From contig ML677333.1 of the NCBI GenBank assembly GCA_007922305.1, positions 11,884,502 through 11,948,501 of the forward strand: a stretch of 64,000 nt of DNA, given 5' to 3'. Origin of the DNA: Dermatemys mawii (taxonomy: Eukaryota; Chordata; Testudines; Dermatemydidae). Shown piece after piece: positions 47,937-59,122 of this stretch (its first letter is position 1; each line of letters opens with the position of its first letter). Below the pieces are notes generated by a model. The model had not been told where the DNA came from and made no database searches. It worked only from the letters and a program-made list of their open reading frames with translations. Made by a program: the position numbers and the translations under genes.

Positions 47937-47949
47937 ATATTATGTACAG

Positions 47950-50332
47950 CATTTCTTCCCAAAGGTCTGTAAATAGTTTAGTTTTTGTATGGATTACTTC
48001 TCCCACTCCTAAAGGATAGTCACCTCTAGGGTGGGGTATGGCAGATGTTTAGCCAGACATAGCAACAAAACACCGGAAGTGAAGAAGAATGTGATCATGC
48101 AGTTGAAACTACTGGGAGAATTTGTGTAGGTAGACAGAAAATATCAAATTCTAACATAGGCATCTGTGATGGCCACCATCTTGACCGGCACATGGTTATT
48201 GAACTGTTGACCTCCTGAGCTAAAAGTGTGAGCTGCTGTAGACTGAGCAACTAAGTCTCCCCTAACAGTGTCTGTAAGGCACTCTTTTCTTTCAAGAATT
48301 AGGCACTGAGTGGGGACCTGTAACACACTGACCAGTGGGTTACCCACTTATCTTGCAGTTATTTAGGATCTGTGAAGATGTTTGTGTACTATTGGGCGTA
48401 TTCTTTATTCAGTCCAGCTATTGATGCACACAGCATATGGGATGGGGCTGTCAGGGAGCTAATATGGTTTTTTGATTCTATGTTCCAGCTGCAGGGTGTC
48501 TCTGTGTCCTCCTTTAACTTGCACCAGCTAGCAATATTCCCTAAGGGACCCGTACACCAACTGGAGATTGACAGAGATATACTCCTACCTTCTTTTCCTT
48601 TGTGCCCCAACACACCCTATGTAACTGGAAGAAGGGGGAGGGGATTCCACTCTTGCTTGAAAGATAGAATGTGTCCCTGTATGTTGGAACTATCATAGCT
48701 AAATAGTAAATTAACTGAACTGTTACAATAGAGAGCCTCTGTGAACATAAGTATTTTTAGCTACTCTCTCCAGCAGTGGAGAAATTAAGCTCTGCAGAGG
48801 TATTACTTAATCAGGTTTGATTATAGCCACCACACAATTTCATCTTTTATATACTGCCACTTAGTCTAGACTACTGGCTTACACAATATTAATGCAATTC
48901 AGATTAAAGGAATATTGTTGGAAAATTCTCAAAGCAACCCTTGTTTATGCTCAGCTCCTACTAGAACTGAAATTAAAATGCGTATTCTCCATCTGCTGAA
49001 TACTGAATTCAATATAAAGCATTTAAAACCTTCTAAGAAGTCTCAGATCGACACTCTGTAATGCCAGGTTACAGAGAAGCAGAGTCTGAAGTTATACATG
49101 AGTTACTTTCTTGAACCAAGAGACTACTACAGAATAATTTCTGTGAACACTTGTTCAAAATATTTAATGGATTCCATTTGTCTGTTCATACCCATTTTTA
49201 TATTCCCTTTCAAGGGAACTGAAACAGCAGATGTTAACAAAATAAAATAGAATATTCATGGAATATAGATTTTGAATTAAAACAAAGTTTTCATGCCAAA
49301 AATCTGATTCTATAAAAGTAGAGCTCCCCCAGTCTCTCCGTTCGAATTTACTCCTATCAGAAGCATTGGGTATTAGTGATTACGTAAAGAGTGTAGCTGT
49401 CTGCTCCAGTACAAAGTGTCCACTGAAACTGGAAATCGTACAGGGTCTGATCTAAAGTCCATTGAAGTCAAAGGGATCCTTTTCATTGAAGTCAATGGGC
49501 TCTGGATCAGACTAATTGCTCCTTTAGGTAATGCTGATTGATAGCGGGGTGAAAGATGTGAGAGAAGGAAGCCTCTTGTTAGTTGTGAATGTTTAGAGCC
49601 ACTATTCAGAGTGGCCACAAGGGGGCATCGAGCAAGGAGGTATGTGTTTGTGTAAACAGGAAATAAAGGCAGTCTTGTATTCAACCCAATCAGCGCATTC
49701 TGGGTCTCTGTAATCTCAAGGACACCACAGAAACCAAAACATTTCTGGAGGGAACCAAGAGAGGCAGAACTCAGAGAATTGTCTTCAGCCCTTCCCTCTC
49801 ATTGGGCTCCCTCTCTAGCCAACGCTCGTTCTCCTGGAAGGACAGAAGAGAAAGCAGAGCCTGAGACCAATTGCATAGTACAAACTGCCGTCTTTTCCTT
49901 GGATGTGATCCACTTCTCTAGCCATCAGATATTTGCCTGGCCTGCTGAGAGAGACACTAAGCACTGTTTCAGTATTGCTTTCAGAAAAAATAATGAACTA
50001 AGCCCTTAAAAAACCCATGAGATTGGCTTATCTATGAGCATTTAAATAATAATAAGTTATATGTTCTTTTTATTTGTCTTCCAATGTCATAACCATTTGG
50101 GTTCATGTTTCAAGCTTTCCTCTGCAACCATCAAGGCAAGAAACTTAGGTCCAGCTGCACAACACAAAGGAGTTAGGCACCAAAGTCCCGGTTTGCCTGC
50201 ACCATGATGCACAAAGTTGTAGGCTCCTGAACTCATTTGGCACCTAAGTTTTCAGAGTAAGAGTTCTCTTATCATCTGTGTTTCTGCTTCTGGGAACGTA
50301 CACTACTGCCTCACTCTAGGCATCCAGAGTAT
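47950..50332. other. Unassigned stretch
   Basis: No host gene seen. The part 49560-49740 includes 'gaaataaaggcagtcttg' and 'caaggacaccacag', as in the 3' half of an LTR, without confirmed ends. 49443-49512 is a palindromic repeat listed separately. Open frames of up to 108 codons have no domain. Confidence 0.35.
49443..49512. repeat. Palindromic 70-bp repeat
   Basis: 'gggtctgatctaaagtccat' with 'tgaagtcaa' is mirrored by 'cattgaagtcaatgggctct' with 'ggatcagac'. A strong hairpin of the common short family. Confidence 0.8.
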
Positions 50333-50572
50333 GTCTATGAAGCAACTAGACACTGCCAGGTGACTTGGGCTGCAAGACTGTTTGATTGCTGTGTAGACTT
50401 CCAGGCTCAGGCTGGATCCTGGGCTCTAGGACCCTGCAAGGTGGAATGGTCCCAGAGCTCAGGCTCTGCACCTACATATCAAGGAAACAGTCCTACGACC
50501 CAAGCCCTGCGAGCCTGAGTCAGCTGGAATGAGCCAGCCACAGGTTTTTCTTTGCTGTGTACATGTCTGGGG
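50333..50572. mobile_element. Small TIR element (diverged copy)
   Basis: Left 'gtatgtctatgaagcaacta', right 'tttctttgctgtgtacatgt'. The interior has 'gctgtgtagacttccaggct' and 'acccaagccctgcgagcctg'. Same family as 24708-24982, more diverged. Confidence 0.65.
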
Positions 50573-50704
50573 GTAGGCCTATCTCCTTCCTAAGCCCAAG
50601 AGCCAGTCACAAACCAAGGGGGCCTGGTTTGATAGGTGTGCTCAGAGGCCATCTACTGGGTCTCCTTCAAACTGTAGTCAGAGGAGAAGATGGTGGTGCC
50701 CACC

Positions 50705-51035
50705 TTATAACTTTTAGTCCCAGGGTTAGAGCACTTGCCTGGGCTTTTAGAAGCTCATGTTTAGTTTCCCCCTTTCTGGGGGTAATGGTGGGGGTGCCTA
50801 TCCTCTCTGACTGGAGCATTTGCTTTGGGTATGGGAGACTGAGGTTCAGTTTCGCTCCCCTCTACCATAGGTGGAGAAAGGATTTGAACAGGGATCTCCC
50901 ACATCTCAGGAGAATGAATTTTGGGATAGTCAGAGGTGGGGCTCCCTCAGTCTCTCCTGTTGACGCTGTTCAACTGTGGATAATGGAGTGATTAGAAAAG
51001 GGGAACTGGGTGCCTTAACCACCAAACTACAGACT
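50705..51035 (+). mobile_element. tRNA-like inverted-arm repeat, third copy
   Basis: 'cagggttagagcacttgcct' and 'gggtatgggagactgaggtt' run into 'ggatttgaacagggatctcc' and later 'gtgccttaaccaccaaac'. Same family as 34058-34575. A 144-codon open frame (50557-50991) covering it is a by-product. Confidence 0.6.
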
Positions 51036-51214
51036 CAGTCTCTTTCTCTCTCCTTCTCTGGCCCTGTGACTGAAGAATTTGGCAACACTGCCGTTTTAAT
51101 GCATGTCAGAGGGAGTTAAAAGGACCAATTGTTCTGGTCTAAGCAGTCCATTAGAAGATTAAGAGTTAACTTGATTATGATCTACAAGTACCAAGGGTGG
51201 GGATGGGGAGGTGG

Positions 51215-51592
51215 AGAAAAAGATTCTGATAGCAGACGGCTCTTTCATCTTGCAGGAGAAAAAGCATAATGAGATTTAATGGTTGGGAGCTGAAGCTAGA
51301 CAAATTCAGACTAGGAATAGGATGCAAATTTTTAACAGTGAGAATAAATTAAACATTGGAATAACTTACCTAGGGATTGGGTGTATTCTCCATCATTTGA
51401 GGTCTTTAAGTCAAAACTGGACAACTTCTTAAAAGATATGCTACCTACACCTCAAACTGAAGTGATAGGTTTGAATCAGAAATTATTGGGTGAGGTTCTT
51501 TGGGTTGTGTTAGACAGGAGGTCAGACTATCTGATCATAATGGTCCCTTTTGGCCTCAGAATGTATGAATTGGTGCATCACTGGCCTCTTTT
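51215..51592 (+). mobile_element. CR1 3' end
   Basis: Plus-strand translation contains a degenerate CR1 C-terminus: 'NFLKDMLPTPQTE' after 'YSPSFEVFKSKLDNF'. The 3' UTR follows, with 'gaggtcagactatctgatca' and 'taatggtcccttttggcctc', the classic CR1 tail. Truncated and frame-broken upstream. Confidence 0.88.
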
Positions 51593-52760
51593 ATACCATG
51601 CAGGGAGTACAAAGCCTACACAGGCCTGGAGGGAATTAATGAGGCTCTGAAGGCCAGATGAACCCCCCTCCCTGCCAAACCTGCCGTAAGTGTGGAGAGG
51701 GAGTTAAAAGGAAAAGATTTTGATCAGTTGGGGTCTGACTAGTAAGGGGTACGGATCTCTGCTTCTTTCTGTGAGGGAAGTCTGCACACAGCCAGGAACC
51801 TGAATCTGCCTATAGCTAGGTGAACCTCCTTGGGGAAAGGAGATTGACTGGACAACTGTTTGCCTGAAGACAAACCCTGAAATGAAGGGCAGAGTCCCGT
51901 CAGATATTTGCTGAATAAGCCTCTTTTAGTTTCCTTGTTTGGGGACTTGAAGGGAGAGGATCTGGAGAGCCTTTTAGCGAGGGGAGGCAACTGACCACTA
52001 GTGTCCTTGAGGCCAGGTCAGTAGCGCCATGTTGGGCTGCAAGGGGGTGCCATGGAAGCAAACCCTGCTGCATACCATAACCAACATTTCTATATTTTTA
52101 TAAAGTTTTGTTGTTGTTTCTCATATTTTTAAGCCAATTTTATGTTTGCACAATATGAGACTTGTGAAATCCATTCATTAGAATTGGCTCCGGTTTTTCG
52201 ACTTTTGATGGTTTTATGTCAGAGTTTCTCTGAGGGATAAAAGGGAAAAAATTAAAGTAATGTTTGTAACGTTTCTCCCCTCCCGCTTTTTCTTCCCACT
52301 CTGTTGATTACTCACATGCTCTTGGGAGCTTTTCTAATTTTCACTGCTGTAGGTTACATAACATTGTGGGAACAAAAAAAGAATATACAGAAATTAGAAG
52401 TAGAATATTTTACAGAAGGATTATTCAAGAGAGCCATCCTGGACCCAGTGGAGAATTTTCAGTCTGTGCCAGTAGTTCAATCATTACTGGTTTTATGTTT
52501 TCCTAGAACATTTATATTTTCACAAGTCCAAAGTATTATTATATATATTAAGTCAGCATTTACTATATTATATTTCTTACATTTTCTCTTCTTTGATATT
52601 TTAGTATAGAAAATGTGCTGCATACATTTGTATGTACTTTTTATTTATTACTAGATTTTGTTAAAATAATCCTTTTTTTCATTATTATTGCAGATCTCAG
52701 ATGTTTTCCATATATTTTTCCAAAACAGTTACTATTTTCAGGTCTGCTGCTAATAATAAT
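51593..52760. other. Unassigned stretch
   Basis: No gene recognised. The part 51620-52070 has a moderately GC-rich, LTR-like texture but no termini. The part 52080-52700 is strongly AT-rich; a 101-codon frame at 52304-52609 is not recognised. Confidence 0.35.
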
Positions 52761-52830
52761 GGGCCAGATCTTCAGCTGATATGAATGAGCAAAGCTGAGT
52801 AAAGTTCATTCACCAGTTGAAGATCTGGCC
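52761..52830. repeat. Palindromic 70-bp repeat
   Basis: 'gggccagatcttcagctgat' is mirrored by 'caccagttgaagatctggcc'. Same short palindrome family as 49443-49512. Confidence 0.8.
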
Positions 52831-53220
52831 TATAACTTCTAAAACTTAGTTTATTGGTAACTTATTTGTATAAATCCCAGAGATCTAATATTTGTGAAAG
52901 TTCACCCTTAAACTACTGAGAAATCCAAAGCTCCCTGATCATAAGCTTACTTATGTTAAATGTAAATGCTGTGGCTGGGATTGTACAACTCCTACTTATG
53001 TTGGAGAGCAAGAGGGGTGACTCCTGTGAGTAAATGCTCACCAACAATCTGGCTGCACACATGTGCACACACACGTGTAGGGATGGAATATCACTGCCAC
53101 CAGAGACTTAGTTACACTAAAATAATATGACAGGTACAACTTCATTGATAGTAGCTGTAATGTTGATCGGGTGCAAATATATTTACCACCATGTTGTCTA
53201 ATCTTATGTCATGGTGGCAT

Positions 53221-53343
53221 GAGGGTGACCAGACAGCAAGTGTGAAAAATCAGGACCGGGATGGGGGGATATAGGAGCCTATATAAGAAAAAGCCCCAAA
53301 TATCAGGACTGTCCCTATAAAATCAGGACATCTGGTCACCCTA
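53221..53343 (-). mobile_element. hAT MITE, 123 bp, copy 3
   Basis: 'gagggtgaccagacagcaag' on the left and 'aggacatctggtcaccct' on the right. A perfect 8-bp duplication 'ggtggcat' flanks it (53213-53220, 53344-53351). It is in the opposite orientation to copies 1 and 2. Confidence 0.93.
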
Positions 53344-53999
53344 GGTGGCATACATGCTAGTGTTCAGTTTATACTACAGCTTGCTCTCTTGCTACCATAG
53401 GTAGGGAATCACAAGTCTAAAATGCCCATGTAGACGTACCTTATGTAATCTGCTTCTTGACCAGAAGTAGTGTACAAGTGGCCCATCCTCAAGGATGCAC
53501 ACAGAGTAGATCTTCCTGCTGTTTGCAGAGCCAGCTGGCTGAGCATGCGCTACTCATAGTCTGCTCTCTGTAGGGCCAACTAAGCACAGTCGGTGCTTGC
53601 AGCTGGCTCAGTCAATGTTCCAGACTTTTCCTCTAGCTACCCTCATCCCTGCAGGCCCTTTTCTCTGGAGCCCCCTGCTGCCACTTTTGCTCTTCCTTTA
53701 ATCCTTGCTGAGTCATGGGGGAAATGAAACTCAGCCAGGAAATCCTAAAACCATCTGACCCCCGGAAGGGAAACTGCAAAAAAGAGGGAGAGTAGGAAAG
53801 AGGGTAGCAGGGACACTTGAGTGTGCTGACAGGAAAGAGGGGACATTGGATGGATAAAGCAGGAGATTGGTTTGTTTGCCTCACTTCAGGGTTTCGTGTC
53901 CCACATTGTAGGCTTATATTGATTATCCCCCTTTTCCAAGTGGGGAGACTGATAAGCAATGCTAAGTTTCATTGTTTCCTTGCACTCCCCTCTCTGTCT

Positions 54000-54240
54000 A
54001 TGTCCATCTGTTGTCTTATTCTTAGTCCCTACCCCAAGGAGCTTACAAGCTATCTTCTTGTTCTGTGTTTGTAGAGCACCTAGCATAATGGGAGCCTGGT
54101 CCATTACTGGGGCTCCCAGTCACAGTGGTATGTAAATAATAAAGTGATTTGTCAAAGGAGTTACACCAGTGTGAGGCAGACAGAATCTGGTCTCAAGTCT
54201 CTGGACTCAGTCCCCTGCTCTACCCACTAGAGCCTCCCCA
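54000..54240 (-). mobile_element. Ancient SINE-like fragment
   Basis: 'ccctaccccaaggagcttac' followed by 'gtagagcacctagcataatg' and 'ggtccattactggggctccc' is a repeat common in reptile genomes. Family name uncertain. Confidence 0.5.
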
Positions 54241-54632
54241 AGCTACTGTATCTCTTTATCTCTAGCTAACTTTGTAAAATATTGGGTTTTTAGCGGTTGA
54301 CAAGAGAGACAAATGATAGGATAGGGCAGCGTGATGGTTCTTGGGGTACTCAGGCTGTGAGTCTCCCTGTTGCCTCCTGCCTCCAGCTAGAGGGTTTTTC
54401 TTGTGGCAGTGGGTGTCCGTTCCCTGACACTGCCAGCCCTTCAGTTGCTCAAGCACTCTTCTCTGGATTTATGTCAGCTCTGCCTTCACCTTGCACTTCA
54501 ACCATAGGTGCACCCCAATCCCTGAGTTCCTTTGAATTATCCCCCTGTGATTTCCAGCCCCTGATACTGGCTACTTGTAGAAATTCCAGGTGCCAAAAGT
54601 TAATGAAAGACCCCTCTGTGAGGGGTTTTCCT

Positions 54633-54887
54633 TAGGCTATGTCTACGGTGCACAGCTTTTAGCAACATGGCTGTATTGCTACAGCCATGCCTCTAAAAAT
54701 CATGCAGTGTAGCCTCTGTTTGTCAAAAAACTTCCTTCCCCCAATGAGTGGCATTTGCATCGTCATCAGAAAAGCGCTGTTCATGCTAGCGCTTGTCGCG
54801 GCAAAACTTTTGTCTTTTGTGGGGTGCGTTAACACCTCTGAAAGACAAAAGTTTTGTCCTTCAATTACCAGTGTAGATAGAGCCTTA
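54633..54887. mobile_element. Harbinger-like MITE with TTA duplication
   Basis: Left 'ggctatgtctacggtgcaca', right 'accagtgtagatagagcc', both ends directly flanked by TTA (54630-54632 and 54888-54890 region). Three-base TTA duplications and such ends fit the PIF/Harbinger superfamily. The interior includes mirrored 'aaaacttttgtcttttgtgg' and 'gacaaaagttttgtcc'. Confidence 0.7.
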
Positions 54888-54890
54888 GTG

Positions 54891-55343
54891 CAGGGGTCTC
54901 CAAACTTTTTGAGACAAGGGCCATATTAGATTTTTGAAGGGGCTACGCAGGCCACTGCTGCCCCCCCTTCCTCCTCCGGCCACTGCTGCAACCCCCGCCC
55001 CCGCCTTTGTTCCTCCAGCCATGTTTCTGCCGCGCCTCACCCCTTCGCTCCTCTGGCCTCTGCCTCAACACCCCCCCACCCTTTGCTCCTCTGGCTGCGC
55101 CGCAGGAGCACTCATCCCTTTCCTCCTCCAGCCATGCCGCTGCCGTGCCCCCCCCCTTTGCTCCTTCAGCCCCACTACAAGGGCACTCACCCCTCCACAC
55201 ATGGTGCCGCCAGCAGCAGCTCTTGTCAGGGGGGAGGGCAGTGGCGGCTTCTCCACTTCCCTGCTCAGCTAGGGCCTGGGGGCGCGGACAGATCACCACC
55301 GTGGGCTGGATCTGGCCCCCAGGCCGTAGTTTGGAGACCCCTT
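54891..55343. mobile_element. hAT non-autonomous element, 453 bp
   Basis: Left 'caggggtctccaaacttttt', right 'gtagtttggagacccctt'. A perfect 8-bp duplication 'ccttagtg' flanks it (54883-54890, 55344-55351). It inserted exactly at the right end of the Harbinger-like MITE. The C-rich core yields long overlapping open frames on both strands (up to 146 codons), which are composition effects. Confidence 0.95.
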
Positions 55344-55562
55344 CCTTAGTGCTGTTATACTGAAAACAGTCTTTTGTTTCCATTCCCAGGCCTTCATGTA
55401 GAGTTTCTTTTCTACCTTCATGTGGTTTCTATTGTTTGTCTTTGTCTCTGGTTTTCAAGTGACTGTGGCAAAGGTAGACAATAGAACCTTGCATTACCTC
55501 CCCTGCTGACGAGGAAGGGTGACAACTCCCTCTAGCTCAAGTGGATCATCACCAAGACACAT

Positions 55563-55828
55563 AGGCCAGGTCTGCATGATCAATTTATTGTGTCTCATCT
55601 AGATGTGATAAATCGATCCCTGAGTGTGCTCCTGTCGACTCCAGAACTCCACCATGCCAAGAGGCGCAGGTGGAGTCAATGGGGAAAAGGCAGTAGTCGA
55701 CTCAGTGCTGTGAAGACACCAAGATAAGTCGACCTGACTATGTCAGCTTCAGCTACGCTATTCACGTAGCTGAAGTTGCATATGTTAGATCAATTCCCTT
55801 CCTCCCTCCTCCCATTGTAGACCAGGTC
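55563..55828. mobile_element. TIR element ('ccaggtctacact' family)
   Basis: Left 'aggccaggtctgcatgatca', right 'cccattgtagaccaggtc'. Inside, 'aaatcgatccctgagtgtgc' and 'gctgaagttgcatatgttag' occur, with a hairpin 'cagctacgctattcacgtag' near 55750. Short inverted ends; target duplication not certain. Harbinger-like MITE. Confidence 0.6.
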
Positions 55829-56619
55829 ATTGTATCCTGGTGACAAAATTCTACTCTGTCCATAAAGCAGCCTTTCAATATAACTGCATTATCCCTTACA
55901 CATTACTTACACACACTCACACACAGACCACCTCCCAATGATTGAGTCTAGACAAGTTATGACCTTTCTGTAAATACCTTAAATGTTACTCTTTAGCTAT
56001 AAATATCTTGTAAGAGATGTTTGGTGTAACGGGTTGGCCAGGTCTTAGGTGAGAGCTATTTGTAAATAACAGGGGACTCTGTGCCAAGGGATGTATGTGT
56101 CACCAGTACTGAAACCTTCTTTATCACATGTGAGCTCTGTTATCTGTTAGGGTCTGTAAACAGATCAGACAAAGCTCATCAATAGAAACTGAAGTTTAAA
56201 AAAATCAGTGTAAAGTTAATGCTGAATTAAGAATGAATGGCAAACTAAATGCATTTTTTGATATTGGACTGAATAGGAAAGTATATGGTTACATAATGGG
56301 AAATGGAAAATGACTTTTTACTTGGAACAATCTCTAAAGCTGCCACTTACAGTTGTGATATTGGAATAAAGCACATCAATCTACATTCAGTGCCTGACTT
56401 TCTAATAAAACAGATCCCAGTGGGTATAATTTATTTCAAACATATTTACTAATCTTTTGACTGAAATGTGCAAAACAGGCAGTTGGAGACCTAAAAGGTA
56501 GAATATGAACCTTCAGTTTAGTGCCCAAAATTCACTGTGCATTCAGAATTGTTCACTTGCAAGGGCTACTTGCCCTCTGACACCAGTTGTTAGCGTGTTT
56601 TTTAAAAGCTGTGGCTGAA
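55829..56619. other. Unassigned stretch
   Basis: No gene or named repeat seen. The tract 55905-55925 is CA-rich. Confidence 0.4.
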
Positions 56620-56622
56620 TTA

Positions 56623-56917
56623 TGCCATATCTACACTACCACTTATGTCAGAAAAATTTATTTCAATCAAGGGTGTGAATATTCCACTTCCCTGACCGAC
56701 ATAAATTAAGCTGGCATAAATGGTAGTGTGCACAGCACTATGTTGGCAGGAGAGCTTCTCCCACTGACATAGCTACCGCTGCTCATTGGGGGTGATTTAT
56801 GATGCCAACAAGAGAGCTCTCTCCCTTTGACATAGAGGGCTACACAAGAGATCTCACACCAGTGCAGCTGCAGCAGTACAGCTGTGCCACTGTAAGCTCT
56901 CTAGTGTATACATAACC
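56623..56917. mobile_element. Harbinger-like MITE with TTA duplication
   Basis: Left 'tgccatatctacactaccac', right 'ctctagtgtatacataacc', each flanked by TTA (56620-56622, 56918-56920). Inside, 'tggtagtgtgcacagcacta' and 'gctgtgccactgtaagctct' are family words. It directly adjoins the larger Harbinger element, sharing a TTA. Confidence 0.75.
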
Positions 56918-57287
56918 TTAGGTGATAGCTACATTGGCATAGTGTTTTTGCCGAAAGTTTGGTCGATGATCGAAAAGTGTTTAAAGGAAACCATTGTTGC
57001 ATGTTCACACTGTCATCTCTGGTGGTATAACACATCCACATATGGGACAGTCAGATCGACAGTGAGAGCAATGCATTGTGGGTACCTATCCCACCATTCA
57101 GCTTTCCACCTTCTGCTGCTTGGTTTTATGGGAAGGTGGAGCAGATTGTAGTGCATCATGGTTCTGGGCTCCAAGTCCCATAATTCATTGATTTCCATCT
57201 CAGCATTCCATGTGCTTCCAGCGTCAGTTCAAGGCATTTTTCAACGTCCTTTGTTTTCAGCTCGCCCCACCATCTCAATCTGCAGGA

Positions 57288-58353
57288 ATGGATCCCACGC
57301 TGCTCTCCAGCACTCTGCTAGCTGTCGCTAGCACATTGTGAATTGCGGTGGAATTATTCTTGAAGTTACGAAGACAACGGCAATCTCAGTTGCCTGATTT
57401 GCTGTTTAACGTGGATAGCAGCAACATTAGATTAAACGTTCATGGAACAGTGGATCATCGCTTTTGGGCTCGGGAAACTAGCACTGAGTAGTGGGATCAC
57501 ATTGTTATTCATGTCTGGGATGATGAGCAGTAGCTGCAGAACTTTTGGATGTGGAAAGACATCTTCCTGGAACTGTGTGCTGATCTCTCCCCGGGCCTGC
57601 AGAGCAAAGATACCCAAATGAGAACTGCCCTCTTGGTGGAGAAGTGTGTCGCGATTTCCAGACTGCTACTGGTTGGTCTCAGTTTGGAGTTGGGAAGCCG
57701 ATGACTGGGGCTGCATTAATGCAAGTATGCAAGATCGTTAATTTCATGCTGTGAAAGACTGTGACTCTTGGCAACATGTATGAAATTGCGGATGGCTTTG
57801 CAGAAATGGGTTTCCCTAGCTGTGGAGGGGTGACAGATGGTGTGCATGTTCCAATTTTGGCACTGGACCAGCTTGCAATCGAATACATCAATGGTTTTAC
57901 AGGCACTTGAGCATCACTGCGGACATTTCATGGACACAAACATGGGGTGGTCCTGAAAGATGCATGACACGTATCTTTAGGAACATCAGCCTATATAGAA
58001 AGCTGCAAGCTGAGACTTTCTTTCCAGAGTGGAAGATTACCATTATGCCATGGCTCATGAAGCCATACATGGAAAACCTATATAGCAGTAAGGACCACTT
58101 GAACAATAAGCTCAGTGGGTGCAGGATGGCCGTGGAATGTGCATTTGGCTGATTAAAGGTGCACTGGGAATGCCTTTATGGCATTTTAGATCTCAATGAG
58201 GAAAATATTCCAATAGTCATAGTCCCATGTTGCATGTTACATAATATTTGTGAAGGGAAGGGCGAAAAGTTTGCTCAGGAGTGGTCTGCTGAAGCAGAAA
58301 GGTTGGCTGCTGATTTTGAGCAGCCCGATACTAGGGCTATTAGAGGGGCATAA
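57288..58353 (+). pseudogene. Harbinger transposase (DDE_Tnp_4-like), broken
   Basis: The ATG at 57288 opens 'MDPTLLSSTLLAVAST'. The N-terminal half keeps 'LELCADLSPGLQSKDTQM'. The first catalytic region is clear, 'GVTDGVHVPILALDQLAIEY' at about 57825-57885, holding the first aspartate. Then come 'QALEHHCGHF' and 'RIFRNISLYRKLQ', with stops and frame changes. The middle GDPAYPL block with the second catalytic aspartate is deleted: 'KITI' runs straight into 'MPWLMKPY'. The last region, 'CRMAVECAFG' with the catalytic glutamate, is kept, followed by a stop, and 'EENIPIVIVPCCMLHNICE' ends the domain. It cannot be active. The family call is firm. Confidence 0.93.
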
Positions 58354-58596
58354 AGTGGGGCAGTAGGAATAAGGGAGGCCTTGAGACAAACATTTTGAAA
58401 ATTAAAACCAATATTTGTTGCTATGCTTGGGACTGCAATGCTTAATGAAGTCAAATTTGGTAGGCTAAGAAGCAGTTATGATTGCTCAGGCCTAGGATTC
58501 AACGTAATCAACTGATAAAACTGCTTGTTTACTTGCTGCTCCAGTCTGCTGTCATAACTTGCATAGAAACAGAGTGCTTATTGTTCAAATATCTTT

Positions 58597-58604
58597 GCTT
58601 TTAT
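58597..58604 (-). promoter_or_regulatory. Candidate polyadenylation signal of the Myb-like gene
   Basis: 'ttttattg' on plus reads 'caataaaa' on minus, about 170 bases beyond the stop of the minus-strand gene, in the gap between the two convergent genes. Confidence 0.4.
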
Positions 58605-58774
58605 TGCCAAAAAAGTCACACCACACACACACACACGATCTTGTGGGGAGAAGAGGTACCAGGGGAGGGCTGACTTTCAGAGCTGAGCATTAAGTCCAGC
58701 TTTCGTTTAAAAAGGTGTCTGCGGGGGTGGAGTGAAGGAGAAAGCGTGAAGTCCCAAAAATCGGAAAGGAATGT

Positions 58775-59122
58775 TCAAGTGAAGTTTGGCGAGGGTATGG
58801 GAAAGAGTTCAAGCATGTGCTGAAGGGGAGACCGGGCGTGGCTCTGCTCAGTCTGGAAGATTACGAGGGACTGCAGCATGTCGGTTTGCTGCTCCAAAAC
58901 TTTTATCAGCCTCTCCATTGCATCCCTAGTACACACCTCATATTCTTTTCTTTCCAGCTTGTCACTTTCTCTCCACTGCCTGAGTTCTGTCTTTTCTGTA
59001 TCTGAGTACTGCAGCACCTCCAACATATCTTTCTTCATCCGTCTTGGGCACTTTCTTATCCAGAAGCAACACTCTCCTGGTGTGTGGGGGTGGTTTTCAA
59101 GGACATATCTGCCTAGACACAA
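58775..59122 (-). pseudogene. Harbinger Myb-like protein, C-terminal exon
   Basis: A 115-codon open frame, hydrophilic and rich in E, R and K. It reads 'KKDMLEVLQYSDTEKTELRQ', then 'KVLEQQTDMLQSLV' and 'ARSPLQHMLELFP'. This is the charged, probably coiled-coil C-terminal part of the Myb/SANT-like second protein of turtle Harbinger elements. It likely formed an exon separate from the N-terminal part at 60590-61935. The frame itself is intact but its upstream exons are disrupted. Confidence 0.8.

Noticed and set aside
50557..50991. 144-codon plus-strand frame
   Set aside because: Spans the edge of a MITE and the tRNA-like repeat; no domain.
54934..55383. Frames of 112-146 codons on both strands
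   Set aside because: C/G-rich interior of a hAT element; proline/alanine or glycine-rich translations are composition effects.
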